From positions 1 through 64,000 of the forward strand of contig SVFC01000010.1 in the NCBI GenBank assembly GCA_015057035.1: 64,000 nt of DNA, read 5' to 3'. The notes under the pieces are model-generated. The model searched no databases. It saw only the letters and a program-made list of their open reading frames with translations, and was not told where the DNA came from. The DNA comes from Lachnospiraceae bacterium. Lineage in GTDB: Bacteria; Bacillota; Clostridia; Lachnospirales; Lachnospiraceae. Of this stretch, positions 25,001 to 33,121 are shown one piece after another. The position numbers and the translations under genes were made by a program. How positions within the stretch are numbered: position 1 is the first letter of the stretch; each line of letters opens with the position of its first letter.

Positions 25001-25699
25001 CTGTTGGGAATTGGCGTAGGTGATATGGTTTCTATCCAGACAATGGAACTGGATATGGCGGAAATTGAAGTAACAGATATTGCCATGAACTACTTAGGTA
25101 ATTTTGTGTATATGACACAGGGAACCTATGAAGAAATGTTTGATGTGGAATTTGAGGGAAATGCTGCATTGATTCGTATGAAGACAGATCCTTCCAAACA
25201 TGAAGCCTGGGCAGAGAATCTGACAAAACAGGACGGAATCCTGTCGGCATCTTCTTCTGCAGGGTTTGAAGAGGCGGCAGATCAGGTGTTTAGAATTCTG
25301 AATCTGGTTGTTTATATTGTTATTACTCTTGCGGCAGCGCTGGCATTTGTGGTGTTATTTACTTTGGCAACTACCAACATTTCAGAGCGTGAGCGAGAGC
25401 TTGCAACAATTAAAGTGTTAGGATTCTTTGACAAGGAAGTTCACTTATATGTAAATAAAGAAACATTGATTCTCACAAGTTTGGGAATTGTTATGGGACT
25501 TCCAATCGGAAAAGTATTTGGAGAGTGGCTGATGTCTATTCTGGATATGCCATCCATCTATTTCGACCCACACATTTATCCAATCAGTTATTTCTATTCT
25601 GCTGGACTTGCAATTGTCTTTGCCTTTATGGTGAATTTCATTACAGACAAATCTTTGGATAGAATTAATCCGGTAGAAGCGTTGAAATCAATTGAATAA
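22013..25699 (+). CDS. FtsX-family ABC permease with a very long acidic coiled-coil insert
   Basis: A 1228-residue permease. After a first helix (about 17-37) come an external domain and a Glu/Asp-rich low-complexity loop (about 150-215). Residues of about 305-680 are an almost continuous coiled coil built of repeats such as ELEDGWEELE and ELDEAEKEL. Three helices follow (about 700-830), then a second periplasmic-type domain and three more helices at the C-terminus, so there are two FtsX domains. Such coiled-coil FtsX proteins may reach through the cell wall to surface partners. It starts at ATG 22013 behind AGGAAGGA. The stop codon lies inside the outer end of the giant inverted repeat that follows. 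Confidence 0.9.
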   Translation: MKAYTKDIVKTIWKGKKRFCAIMLIAALGVCMLACLKASCDDLRYSADEFFDKQNLMDIMVVSTMGLTEEDLEALSRIEGIEDVEGTFSETVFTYVDGQTKQAAVKVLSQKGINMPYILEGELPLAPDEILVTRDYISETGLGIGDKIVIEEDMDSEDEEPEVEDESKVVVKSGGAEENTEISESTETEEDSEDDEDLEIEIEEEEEEPNFLITEYTIVGVVIDAMDINSNEGAIAFRANSNTDYTFFVLPEAVESDVYTAIYLTLTGTDELLCYSDDYEERVDLFVQILEEEIKEDREQSRYDEITGEANDKINDAEDEINDKLSDAEDKINDALQEIEDARQELADGEADLIQAEKDLAKAERELAKAQRELERAERQLAEAREELEDGWDELEAGETAIEEGEKALDEAEKELENAKKELDEAEKELDDAEAEIPGQFSTMKTMLNGQLINIKADIMEIEPEIETLEKEVADLRAERDELAAKQEAGTINAFEQMRLVEVELQLAEKEPALALKQEQLASLKEQQVAYEDSLADLEQQEADAYQQIEDGRADIAEAREEISNGEKEIADNRAELEKNKKELADGRVDLEKAQKEYDDAKAEVEDGWEELEDGWEELEDARQEIEDGWAELEDGKAELEEGESELDANISEYEDKKSEAEDLIADAREEIEDLKMAEWYISTRTSLSGYNNIKTDAKSIEAIGNAFPILFLTIAILVSLTTISRMVEEDRGLIGTYKALGFTDREIQRKYVIYALLACIFGGLLGLFLGFVVLPNILFIIFGEMYQLQDYSLHFNALYGIGGIILFVIGIVGASILSCRSELSKMPATLMRPKAPKNGSRVFLERFPSIWSKLSFLNKVTVRNLFRYKKRLFMTLFGIAGCTSLLVAGFTIKDTVTELMYKQYGDAYIYDSMIIAEDQETLFEHLEGDESVRSFLNVHVSNIKLINEVGKEESIQIMVVPEGSTLRGYINLYNQKEETLRLEDGVAYVTINATKLLGIGVGDMVSIQTMELDMAEIEVTDIAMNYLGNFVYMTQGTYEEMFDVEFEGNAALIRMKTDPSKHEAWAENLTKQDGILSASSSAGFEEAADQVFRILNLVVYIVITLAAALAFVVLFTLATTNISERERELATIKVLGFFDKEVHLYVNKETLILTSLGIVMGLPIGKVFGEWLMSILDMPSIYFDPHIYPISYFYSAGLAIVFAFMVNFITDKSLDRINPVEALKSIE

Positions 25700-26253
25700 T
25701 AAAACAGGGATGTCGTAAAAATGCCACATTTGGCAAACTTGCGACGTCCCTATTTTTATGCCCCAAACGCAGCCATGACACTACTCCGTGACTAGAAAGA
25801 TGATTTCCTAAGAATCGCTTTTTGATGTTGTCTATAATTCGATGTCTTTTGAAAATTTGAACACCCTAAGTTCCTTGTGTATGTGTGAGTGCGGAACTCT
25901 TTTCAGGAAGTTCTTAGTTGCTCTTAGTGGGGCAGATAAACAAAATGTAAAGCCCTCCTTGAGTGTTTGAGACGCTGTTTTTGCGTCGAGTTCTCAAGGA
26001 GGGCTTTTAATATCAACTTTGTTTAGCGCCCCACTTAGAGCAACTTAGGAGTTTCTGACGAGTCCGCACCACACATACACAAGGAACTGGGTGTCAAATG
26101 TCAAAAGACACGAAAACATCCATCAAAAAGCGATTCAAGAAAATCTATCCTTCTATTCAAAGTCGTAGTGTCATGGCTGCGTCTGGGGCATAAAAATAGG
26201 GGCGTCACAACATACCGAAAGTGGCATTTTGCAACAACCCCGTTTATTCAATT
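25690..26253. repeat. giant imperfect inverted repeat (564 bp), foldback element
   Basis: This whole intergenic region folds back on itself around position 25977. Outer ends: AATTGAATAA (25690-25699) with TTATTCAATT (26244-26253), 10 of 10. Then 25751-25784 with 26165-26198 (33 of 34), 25812-25827 with 26121-26136 (16 of 16), 25870-25887 with 26070-26087 (18 of 18), and 25949-25963 with 25993-26007 (15 of 15), all collinear with small offsets. The 29-nt loop has an inner GACGC/GCGTC stem. No ORF of note is present. The left end includes the FtsX stop codon and the right end stops 8 nt before the convergent GDPD gene, so it must also end both transcripts. Foldback transposon or MITE-like origin is possible; no transposase is visible. 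Confidence 0.92.
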
Positions 26254-26260
26254 ACGTGTT

Positions 26261-27079
26261 CTACAAGATACAAGAATCGAAAATGAATAATTCAAATTTG
26301 TCTTTGGCTTTTTCATATTCTTCCGTGCTCTTGATTGTGTATGCCACAGATAATCCGCCCAATGCCTTGCAGAGACGGCGAGAGATATTACTAGCATGTT
26401 CATGGTTGTATGCGATGAAGTCAGGCCTTGTCAAAAAGTTAAATGGCAAGTAAGGGAGAATCATAAATAATGGTTTTCCTTTGTAATTGTCATTGCGGAA
26501 GAATTCCTCACATAACTGTCCACGTAATACGTCAGGTCTGTTTTTGCGATACCATAAAAGAGCTAGTGGATGAAAACTTTCAATGCAGTAAATGCCATTG
26601 TAGTTTTTCAAGCGCTCATTTGCCAGCTGGCAAACAACTGTCTGAGCACGGTCTAATTTAAACTCCAGAATAAATGGAACTTTTCCATCAACTACTTCTA
26701 AGAATTCGTCAAAGGTTGGAATCTGTTCATTCGAATTGAGAAGTCGAAATTCTTTCAATTCTTCTAAGGTGTATTCCCATACTTTTCCATCTACGCCACA
26801 CATTCTTTTTAAGGTGGCATCGTGGAAAACCACTAATTTATCATCTTTACTTAATTGTACATCTAATTCGATTCCGTATCCCGCGTCTACAGCTTTTTTA
26901 AATGCTGCCAGTGAATTTTCAGGAGCCTCAGAGTTGTTGTCAAACAGACCTCTGTGAGCGTAATGGCGATTCAAAAAAGGCTTGCGGTTGGCGCGATTTA
27001 ACATTCTTGGAGCAACCATACCGATGAAGAGCAGAATGAGTATTGCCAGTACAATTAGTACATTTATTAAAAAATCCAT
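26261..27079 (-). CDS. glycerophosphodiester phosphodiesterase
   Basis: A 272-residue GDPD-family TIM barrel with one N-terminal membrane helix (about 5-24), so membrane-anchored. The catalytic region is present: YAHRGLFDN (His and Arg), APENSLAAF with the metal-binding Glu, IELDVQLSKDDKLVVFHD with metal ligands and second catalytic His, and FILEFKL. It hydrolyses glycerophosphodiesters to glycerol-3-phosphate and an alcohol. It lies 31 nt downstream of the MFS gene on the same strand and probably shares its transcript. Confidence 0.92.
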   Translation of the reverse strand: MDFLINVLIVLAILILLFIGMVAPRMLNRANRKPFLNRHYAHRGLFDNNSEAPENSLAAFKKAVDAGYGIELDVQLSKDDKLVVFHDATLKRMCGVDGKVWEYTLEELKEFRLLNSNEQIPTFDEFLEVVDGKVPFILEFKLDRAQTVVCQLANERLKNYNGIYCIESFHPLALLWYRKNRPDVLRGQLCEEFFRNDNYKGKPLFMILPYLPFNFLTRPDFIAYNHEHASNISRRLCKALGGLSVAYTIKSTEEYEKAKDKFELFIFDSCIL

Positions 27080-27110
27080 AAATAGCCTCTTTGTATATTA
27101 TTCGTTTTAA

Positions 27111-28379
27111 TTAGTCATCAATATCGAAATTCTCTAATACGTCTTTTTTCTGCATTGGCTTAGAATCGCCGTGTCTTACCTGAGACATTGTGATAAATGC
27201 TAAGATACAGAATACAACAGCATATGGGAACAGGGTTCTATAATCAACATGCTCTAATAACCAACCAGAAAGGATTGGTGTAACAACCTGCGCTGACATA
27301 GAGAAGGTGTAATATAAACCTGTGTATTTTCCAACGTCTCCAGCATTGGCCATCTCAACAACCATTGGGTATGAGTTAACGCCAATAGCTGCCCATGCAA
27401 AACCGATAATGCAGAAGAAGATAATCATAGCGTTGCTATACTGGTCAAATAAACCTGCTGCGAAGAAACATGCACCTAACAGAACGATACCAATCATAAT
27501 GGTTTTCTTGCGTCCAATCTTACTTGCAATAGCACCGATTGGAATGTAACTGATAATAGCAGCTACAGTTGCAATTAACAGACAGTTGGTATATCCGCTG
27601 TCTAATCCCCATACTTCTTTTGCGTAACGAGAGAATGCAGTGGTTACAGCATTGTATGCGATAAACCAGAATGCAACAGATGCTAATAAGAATACTAAGC
27701 TTCGCATAACGTCTTTTGGAAGTTTCTGACCTTTTTTGCTGTCTGTGGCTGGAACTTCTTCTACTACTTCTTCAGGGTCCATTTCAGCACGAAGCTTGTT
27801 TTCTTTGATGGTAAGAACGAGAATAATTACACAGATTGCCATAAATGCAGCAACAGCAATCATAAGTGGATAATAGCTTGCCCCTTCTTTTACGAAGAGA
27901 TTAATCATAAGTAATGTGAATACACCACCAACAGCACCCATTAAGTTAATTACTGCGTTTGCCTTACTACGAAGTGGTTTTGGAGTAAGATCAGGCATAA
28001 GAGCAACTGCAGGAGAACGATAGGTTCCCATACTGATAAGTAACAGGAATAATGCTCCAATAAACAGTGGCAAGTTCATGGTGCTTTCTGCGAATGGTAA
28101 AATCATCAGGAAGGTAATTGCAAGAATGGTTCCTACGATGATAAATGGCATACGTTTTCCGTGTTTGGTGTTTACTTTGTCTGAAAGTGAACCAAAGATT
28201 GGCAGTAAGAATAATGCCAGGATATTATCCAGTGACATAATAACGCCGACTACGGTTTCGCCAATTCCAAAGGTGTACTGTAACATCTTGGAGATTTCGT
28301 TGTCATACATCTGCCAGAAGGCGCTGATAGACATGAAAGCTAAACCGATGAGTATCGTTCTTTTGTAATTAAGTTTCAT
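27111..28379 (-). CDS. MFS transporter, SLC45/GPH-like
   Basis: A 422-residue carrier with about 12 hydrophobic helices. The segment GSLSDKVNTKHGKRMPFIIVGT between helices 2 and 3 is the MFS signature in the form found in SLC45 and GPH sugar carriers. SLC45-type proteins move sugars with protons; the substrate here is not known. The ribosome binding site GGAGAGG precedes the ATG. It is the first gene of a two-gene unit with GDPD. A TATAAT-like box lies on the minus strand near 28420, without a good -35. Confidence 0.88.
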   Translation of the reverse strand: MKLNYKRTILIGLAFMSISAFWQMYDNEISKMLQYTFGIGETVVGVIMSLDNILALFLLPIFGSLSDKVNTKHGKRMPFIIVGTILAITFLMILPFAESTMNLPLFIGALFLLLISMGTYRSPAVALMPDLTPKPLRSKANAVINLMGAVGGVFTLLMINLFVKEGASYYPLMIAVAAFMAICVIILVLTIKENKLRAEMDPEEVVEEVPATDSKKGQKLPKDVMRSLVFLLASVAFWFIAYNAVTTAFSRYAKEVWGLDSGYTNCLLIATVAAIISYIPIGAIASKIGRKKTIMIGIVLLGACFFAAGLFDQYSNAMIIFFCIIGFAWAAIGVNSYPMVVEMANAGDVGKYTGLYYTFSMSAQVVTPILSGWLLEHVDYRTLFPYAVVFCILAFITMSQVRHGDSKPMQKKDVLENFDIDD

Positions 28380-28502
28380 TTTCCCTCTCCTTACATTTCA
28401 TATAATAATATACATCTATTATACCCTACATCAATAGAAAATGGAAATGAAAATTTCCACTTGATTTTGCCACCACAAAATGATAATATATCACTTGCAC
28501 AT

Positions 28503-28582
28503 GCGGGTGTGGCGGAATTGGCAGACGCGCCAGATTTAGGTTCTGGTGGGAGACCGTGCAGGTTCGATTCCTGTCACCCGCA
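28503..28582 (+). tRNA. tRNA-Leu (TAG)
   Basis: Class II tRNA. Acceptor GCGGGTG pairs with CACCCGC, anticodon stem CCAGA/TCTGG encloses loop TTTAGGT giving TAG, the variable arm is long, and discriminator A is at 28582. It stands alone. Confidence 0.96.
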
Positions 28583-28588
28583 TTACGC

Positions 28589-28631
28589 AAAAGGATTTCT
28601 ATGCTAGAGATAGCGTGGAAATCCTTTTTTG
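28589..28631 (+). terminator. terminator after tRNA-Leu
   Basis: GGATTTC-TATGCTA (28593-28606) pairs with TAGCGTG-GAAATCC (28611-28624), with wobbles, loop GAGA, then TTTTTT. Confidence 0.9.
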
Positions 28632-28701
28632 TTTGTCGGAATAGCGCGATAAGAAAAAGTATGATATGATTGGAAATAATATAAATGAGGGGACTTGTAC
28701 T

Positions 28702-29631
28702 ATGTCATCATATTTATTTGCTCACTTTACAAGTGATGAGGAAAAAGAAATAGAACATATCTGGTTTTCGGTAAGCCGTGATGGTTTACACTGGCAGGAT
28801 TTAGGCGGAGAAACTCCTGCGCTGACTTCTAGTAAGGGAACCACAGGAATTCGTGATCCATTTATGGTATATGATGAGAAGTTGAAAAAATATTTTATCA
28901 TTGCTACGGATTTGAAGATTGGAAAAGGGGGCGACTGGTGGAAGGCACAGTATGAGGGAAGTCGTTCTATTCATGTGTGGGAATCAGAGAATTTAATCCA
29001 TTGGTCAGAAGAGAGACTCATTGAAGTCGGAATCGAAGGAGCAGGATGTGTGTGGGCTCCAGAAGCGATTTTCTGCAAAGAAGAAAATAAGTGGTTTGTG
29101 TTCTGGGCATCTATGGTGAAGGAAGAAGGAGACGTAGAAGCAAAGCAGAGAATTTATGGTTCTTTTACAGAGGATTTTATTACTTTTACACCTGCCTTTA
29201 AATATATTGAAGGAGAAAATCATGTGATTGATACCGATATTATTTGGTCAGAGGGCTGGTACTATCGTTTTTCCAAGGATGAGACTTACAAATTGATTAC
29301 ATTGGAGAGATGTCGTCATTTGATTCCACAAGAGGGAGAGCGGTATGAGAAGGTTGATTCGAAACTGCTTTCGGAAATCGAATGGGTAGAAGGACCAGAG
29401 TGTTATTATTTAGAAGAACAAAAGAAATGGTGTCTCATTGTGGACCAGTTTGGCGCAGGGCTTGGATATATGCCACTTTTGGCAGAGAATTTGGCTACAG
29501 GAGAGTTTGTGAAGCTGTCGCCAGAGGAATATGATATGGGACCACGTAAAAAGCGTCATGGCGGGGTGATTGCAATATCAGATGAGGCAGCAGAGCGAAT
29601 GCTTGCGTATTATGGATGCAGTAGCGTGTAA
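28702..29631 (+). CDS. glycoside hydrolase family 43-like protein
   Basis: A 309-residue protein without a signal peptide, with the five-bladed beta-propeller pattern of GH43. The blade with a catalytic Asp reads TGIRDPFMVYD (about 52-62); CVWAPEAIF (about 117-125) and WVEGPECYY (about 232-240, general-acid Glu) follow. GH43 enzymes act on arabino- or xylo-oligosaccharides; a cytoplasmic arabinofuranosidase or xylosidase is the most likely role. ATG 28702 is chosen (GAGGGGA upstream, and the protein then starts with the first blade) over an in-frame ATG at 28666. It stands alone between a tRNA and a lipoprotein gene. Confidence 0.82.
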   Translation: MSSYLFAHFTSDEEKEIEHIWFSVSRDGLHWQDLGGETPALTSSKGTTGIRDPFMVYDEKLKKYFIIATDLKIGKGGDWWKAQYEGSRSIHVWESENLIHWSEERLIEVGIEGAGCVWAPEAIFCKEENKWFVFWASMVKEEGDVEAKQRIYGSFTEDFITFTPAFKYIEGENHVIDTDIIWSEGWYYRFSKDETYKLITLERCRHLIPQEGERYEKVDSKLLSEIEWVEGPECYYLEEQKKWCLIVDQFGAGLGYMPLLAENLATGEFVKLSPEEYDMGPRKKRHGGVIAISDEAAERMLAYYGCSSV

Positions 29632-29698
29632 AAATGAAACTTCTTGCGAAATTGAGCGTGTATATAGGTAAGATGGACAAGGGCAAGGGGGGAATACT

Positions 29699-31231
29699 AT
29701 GAAGAAGCATCTTAACGGATTATTGGTTTTTATTTGTAGTATTTGTATGTTGACTGGATGTGCTGGAGTGGGAAGTCCGGTAATTGAAGGAGAAACAGAA
29801 CGGGATATTTATGAGTTTTCTTATAAGGTAGAACGTACGAAGTTTGCAAAAGGAGAACAGATTGTCATTCAGGTGACCTATAAGAACAAAGGACAACAAT
29901 TTAGTTATCGAGGAGATGCGACGGATTTATTTGGAGATGCGAGGTTGATTTTAAATTCGTCAAAAGTGGAGCATCAATTGGAAATGCAACCGCTTGCATA
30001 TACAGATGATGCAACGGAGAGAGTCTTTGGCAGAGGAGAAACGGCGACACGAACCTATTATTTTTCAACGGATGAGAATACACCAGAAGGATTTTATAAT
30101 TTGGAGGTTTCATTTAATGGATTAAAGGATTCTTTTGCGAGGGTAATTTCTGTGGAAGAGCCTTTGTCGAAGGAAGAGCAGAGGATACGTGAGGTTGCAG
30201 ATGCGGCTATTATGGAACAGTATCCGGTGAAAAATCTAGATTCATATAAGGTAGAGGTCTCTAAGAATGACAAAGGGACGATCTGGGTTAGATATGAGTT
30301 GTATCTTGGAGGATATTATACATCAGAATCTTACAAAGTGGAAATGACACCTGAATATGAGGTAAAGTCTGTTTCAGGAGAATATGGAGAATATGCCCGT
30401 TACTTGGATATCGCAAATGTCAAAGATTTCAATAGGGCAAAAGATAGAATTGCATATGAGGCAGGAAAATATGGCGAAAGTCCAGCATATTCTCTTGGAA
30501 TAGATGATGAGGGGAATTTGTGTTTGCGCGGAGAAATTATTGTGAGCATAGAGAATTCTACGGGTGTAATGCAAGGTTGTGGTATAGATCATGAACATAT
30601 CTTTTTCGAAGAAATAATCTGTAACAAGAATGGAAATGGGGCTGTTGTAGAGTCTTACAAGATTACTATGAAGAATCCGGATTGGCTTTATGAACCTTTG
30701 GAGGATGAATATACAGAGGGAGAAACAGTCACCGTCAAGATTCATATAGCAACGGATATGGGATATCTTCTAATGGCAAACGGGGAGCCGGTAGAAGAGG
30801 ATGAAAGTAGCGGTACTGAAGAATGGTGGCAGTTTAGTTTTGTAATGCCGGCTGAAGATGTAGTGCTTGACTTTAAGACTTATGATGGGTTTTTACAGCA
30901 TGCTGAGGAAGCCATTGTAATGAGAGAGTTTTGGATTGACTATCCAGAGTCAGATTATGTGGCAATTCAAAACTACTATGGAAAGTTCGAGAGCGGTGCT
31001 ATTGTGGCGATGATTAATTCTGGGGATTACACGCAGGCTCTTTGGGAGGAAAATATTGCTCATTTTAACATTCGATATAATAATGGAAATCGAATTCTGG
31101 TTTTATATAATGGTGCGTTTTTTACATTGACAGATGCTTATACGAAGGGGCATCTGACTAATCAGGATATGGCAGATATTGAGAATGCCCATAGAAGTTA
31201 TTATAAATTTTTGTATTCTGATCCAGAATAA
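29699..31231 (+). CDS. lipoprotein of unknown function
   Basis: A 510-residue exported lipoprotein. The signal peptide ends in lipobox LTGC, with the lipidated Cys near residue 21. Residues of about 35-155 form an Ig-like beta sandwich of the BsuPI/intracellular proteinase inhibitor type (KGEQIVIQVTYKNKG, later TPEGFYNLEVSFNGL). The middle contains YxG-repeat-like beta strands. Residues around 335-400 resemble an InlB B-repeat or similar beta module (EGETVTVKIHIATDMGYLL, VMPAEDVVLDF). The C-terminal 110 residues look globular and mixed. No catalytic motif is recognised. It has its own terminator. Confidence 0.78.
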   Translation: MKKHLNGLLVFICSICMLTGCAGVGSPVIEGETERDIYEFSYKVERTKFAKGEQIVIQVTYKNKGQQFSYRGDATDLFGDARLILNSSKVEHQLEMQPLAYTDDATERVFGRGETATRTYYFSTDENTPEGFYNLEVSFNGLKDSFARVISVEEPLSKEEQRIREVADAAIMEQYPVKNLDSYKVEVSKNDKGTIWVRYELYLGGYYTSESYKVEMTPEYEVKSVSGEYGEYARYLDIANVKDFNRAKDRIAYEAGKYGESPAYSLGIDDEGNLCLRGEIIVSIENSTGVMQGCGIDHEHIFFEEIICNKNGNGAVVESYKITMKNPDWLYEPLEDEYTEGETVTVKIHIATDMGYLLMANGEPVEEDESSGTEEWWQFSFVMPAEDVVLDFKTYDGFLQHAEEAIVMREFWIDYPESDYVAIQNYYGKFESGAIVAMINSGDYTQALWEENIAHFNIRYNNGNRILVLYNGAFFTLTDAYTKGHLTNQDMADIENAHRSYYKFLYSDPE

Positions 31232-31245
31232 ACAGAAGTGATACA

Positions 31246-31281
31246 CCCTCCTGCACATGTGATGGTGCGGGAGGGTTTTTA
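31246..31281 (+). terminator. terminator after the lipoprotein gene
   Basis: CCCTCCTGCAC (31246-31256) pairs with GTGCGGGAGGG (31265-31275), one mismatch, then TTTTT. Confidence 0.92.
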
Positions 31282-31302
31282 TTGCTTATAGTGGTTTTCT
31301 AA

Positions 31303-31331
31303 TTGACATTAAGCAAAAATTTTTCTAATAT
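31303..31331 (+). promoter_or_regulatory. strong predicted promoter of the fructokinase operon
   Basis: TTGACA (31303-31308), 17-nt spacer, TAATAT (31326-31331), about 60 nt upstream of the ATG at 31395. Confidence 0.75.
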
Positions 31332-31394
31332 GATTGTTAGACATTTAACGGAGAAATGTTTTTACAAAAAACATCAGGGGAAAGAGGTAAAAAT

Positions 31395-32342
31395 ATGTAT
31401 GATGTAACGGCATTAGGGGAAATCCTAATTGACTTTACGCCTTGCGGAGTGTCGCCAGCGGGACAGAGAGTGTTTGAGCAGAATCCTGGAGGTGCACCAG
31501 CCAATGTGCTGACTGCGTTGAGTAAGTTTGGGAGAAAGACAGCCTTTGTGGGAAAGGTTGGTGCGGACATGCACGGAGAGTTTTTGGTGTCCGTATTAAA
31601 GGAAAACGATATTGCCACAGATGGGGTGATTGTGGATGAAAATGTATTCACAACTCTGGCGTTTGTTGCTTTGTCGGATTCGGGAGAAAGAAGTTTTTCT
31701 TTTGCAAGAAAACCTGGAGCAGATACCTGCCTGACACAGGAAGAACTGCGAGAGGATTTGATTAAGGAGAGCAAGGTGTTTCATATTGGTTCGCTGTCTC
31801 TTACGGCAGAACCTGCAAAGGGAACAACATTCCGCGCGCTGGAAGTGGCGAAGGAAAATGGATGTATCGTATCCTATGATCCTAACTATCGCGCGCCACT
31901 TTGGGATAATGTGAATGCAGCAGTTGAGGGCATGCGTTCTGTATTATCTTATGTGGATGTAATGAAATTATCAGATGAAGAAACGAATCTGCTGACAGAT
32001 AAGTATGAACCAGAAGATGCTGCGAAAGTGCTTTTGGAAAAAGGCGTTAAGATTGTAGCAGTAACTTTGGGAGCTGAAGGTGCACTGGTTTGCACAAGAG
32101 AAGGTTCTGTTGTGGTACCTGGTTATAAAGCAATTCTTGTAGATACCACAGGTGCAGGAGATTCCTTCTGGGGAGGCTTTTTACATAAGTTGTTAGAAAG
32201 TGGAAAACGTCCAGAAGATGTATCTTTAGAAGAGGCGGCAAGTTTTGCAAAATATGGCAATGCTGTAGCTAGCCTTTGCGTAGAGAAACGTGGGGCAATT
32301 CCTGCAATGCCAAGCCTTGAGGATGTGGTAGCAAGGCTCTAA
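31395..32342 (+). CDS. PfkB-family carbohydrate kinase (fructokinase)
   Basis: A 315-residue ribokinase-family enzyme. The N-terminal motif GEILIDFTPCG, the sugar-binding GGAPANVLTALSKFG and the C-terminal DTTGAGDSFWGGFLHKL with catalytic Asp match fructokinases. It would phosphorylate fructose to fructose 6-phosphate. The next gene encodes a D-lyxose/D-mannose-type isomerase, so the pair can turn mannose into fructose 6-phosphate through fructose. ATG 31395 has GAGG 7 nt upstream; an earlier in-frame ATG at 31356 lacks a site. First gene of a three-gene unit ending at 34090. Confidence 0.9.
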   Translation: MYDVTALGEILIDFTPCGVSPAGQRVFEQNPGGAPANVLTALSKFGRKTAFVGKVGADMHGEFLVSVLKENDIATDGVIVDENVFTTLAFVALSDSGERSFSFARKPGADTCLTQEELREDLIKESKVFHIGSLSLTAEPAKGTTFRALEVAKENGCIVSYDPNYRAPLWDNVNAAVEGMRSVLSYVDVMKLSDEETNLLTDKYEPEDAAKVLLEKGVKIVAVTLGAEGALVCTREGSVVVPGYKAILVDTTGAGDSFWGGFLHKLLESGKRPEDVSLEEAASFAKYGNAVASLCVEKRGAIPAMPSLEDVVARL

Positions 32343-32429
32343 CAGGCTAAGGTTAAAAAGACCACTATGTTATAAAAATGTATTATTGAAAAAATAAAAA
32401 ATAGAAAAGAGGAAAAGAGGAGAAATATA

Positions 32430-33119
32430 ATGAAACGTTCAGAAGTAAACAAATATATCAAAGAAATGGAACAGTTAGCAAAGGACAATGGATTTCAGTT
32501 GCCACCATTCTGCAACTGGACACCAGAAGAATGGGCAGACAAAGGCCATGAATATGATGAAATCCGCGACAACATGTTAGGTTGGGATATTACAGACTAC
32601 GGCCTCGGTGATTTTGAAAAGGTTGGCTTTGCATTAATTACATTAAGAAACGGTAATCAGCACAATCCAAAATATAAAAAGGTATATGCTGAAAAGTTAT
32701 TAATGCTCAAGGAAAACCAGCATTCTCCAATGCATTTCCATTGGGTGAAATCAGAAGATATTATTAACCGTGGCGGTGGTACATTAATCATTCACGTATA
32801 CAATGATGACGGAAATGAAGAATTAGATATGGTAAATGATGTGCTTGTAAATATGGATGGACGTTCTTTCTATGTTCCGGCAGGAACTGGCGTAGAATTA
32901 AAACCAGGTGAAAGTATTACATTGTGGCCACATCAGTATCATGACTTTGATGTAAAACCAGGTACAGGAGACGTATTAATCGGTGAAGTATCTATGTGTA
33001 ACGATGACAACACAGATAACCGTTTCAATCCACCTGTAGGACGTTTCCCTTCTATCGAAGAAGATGAAGCTCCATATCGTTTGCTTTGCAACGAATATCC
33101 AGTAGCTAAGGAGAATTAA
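32430..33119 (+). CDS. D-lyxose/D-mannose-type ketol-isomerase (cupin fold)
   Basis: A 229-residue cupin enzyme of the D-lyxose isomerase family. Metal ligands are visible in HFHWVKSEDIINRGGG (two His and a Glu) and in LWPHQYHDF (His). NWTPEEWADKGHEYDEIRDN at the N-terminus is typical. Members interconvert D-lyxose with D-xylulose and D-mannose with D-fructose. Beside a fructokinase and in a locus with an alpha-mannosidase, the mannose-to-fructose reaction fits best. It is preceded by AGGAGA and followed 2 nt later by the DUF4432 gene. Confidence 0.9.
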   Translation: MKRSEVNKYIKEMEQLAKDNGFQLPPFCNWTPEEWADKGHEYDEIRDNMLGWDITDYGLGDFEKVGFALITLRNGNQHNPKYKKVYAEKLLMLKENQHSPMHFHWVKSEDIINRGGGTLIIHVYNDDGNEELDMVNDVLVNMDGRSFYVPAGTGVELKPGESITLWPHQYHDFDVKPGTGDVLIGEVSMCNDDNTDNRFNPPVGRFPSIEEDEAPYRLLCNEYPVAKEN

Positions 33120-33121
33120 TT

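Noticed and set aside
26229-26453. 74-aa + strand ORF at the right end of the giant inverted repeat
   Set aside because: It runs antisense into the GDPD gene, has no ribosome binding site and no recognisable features.
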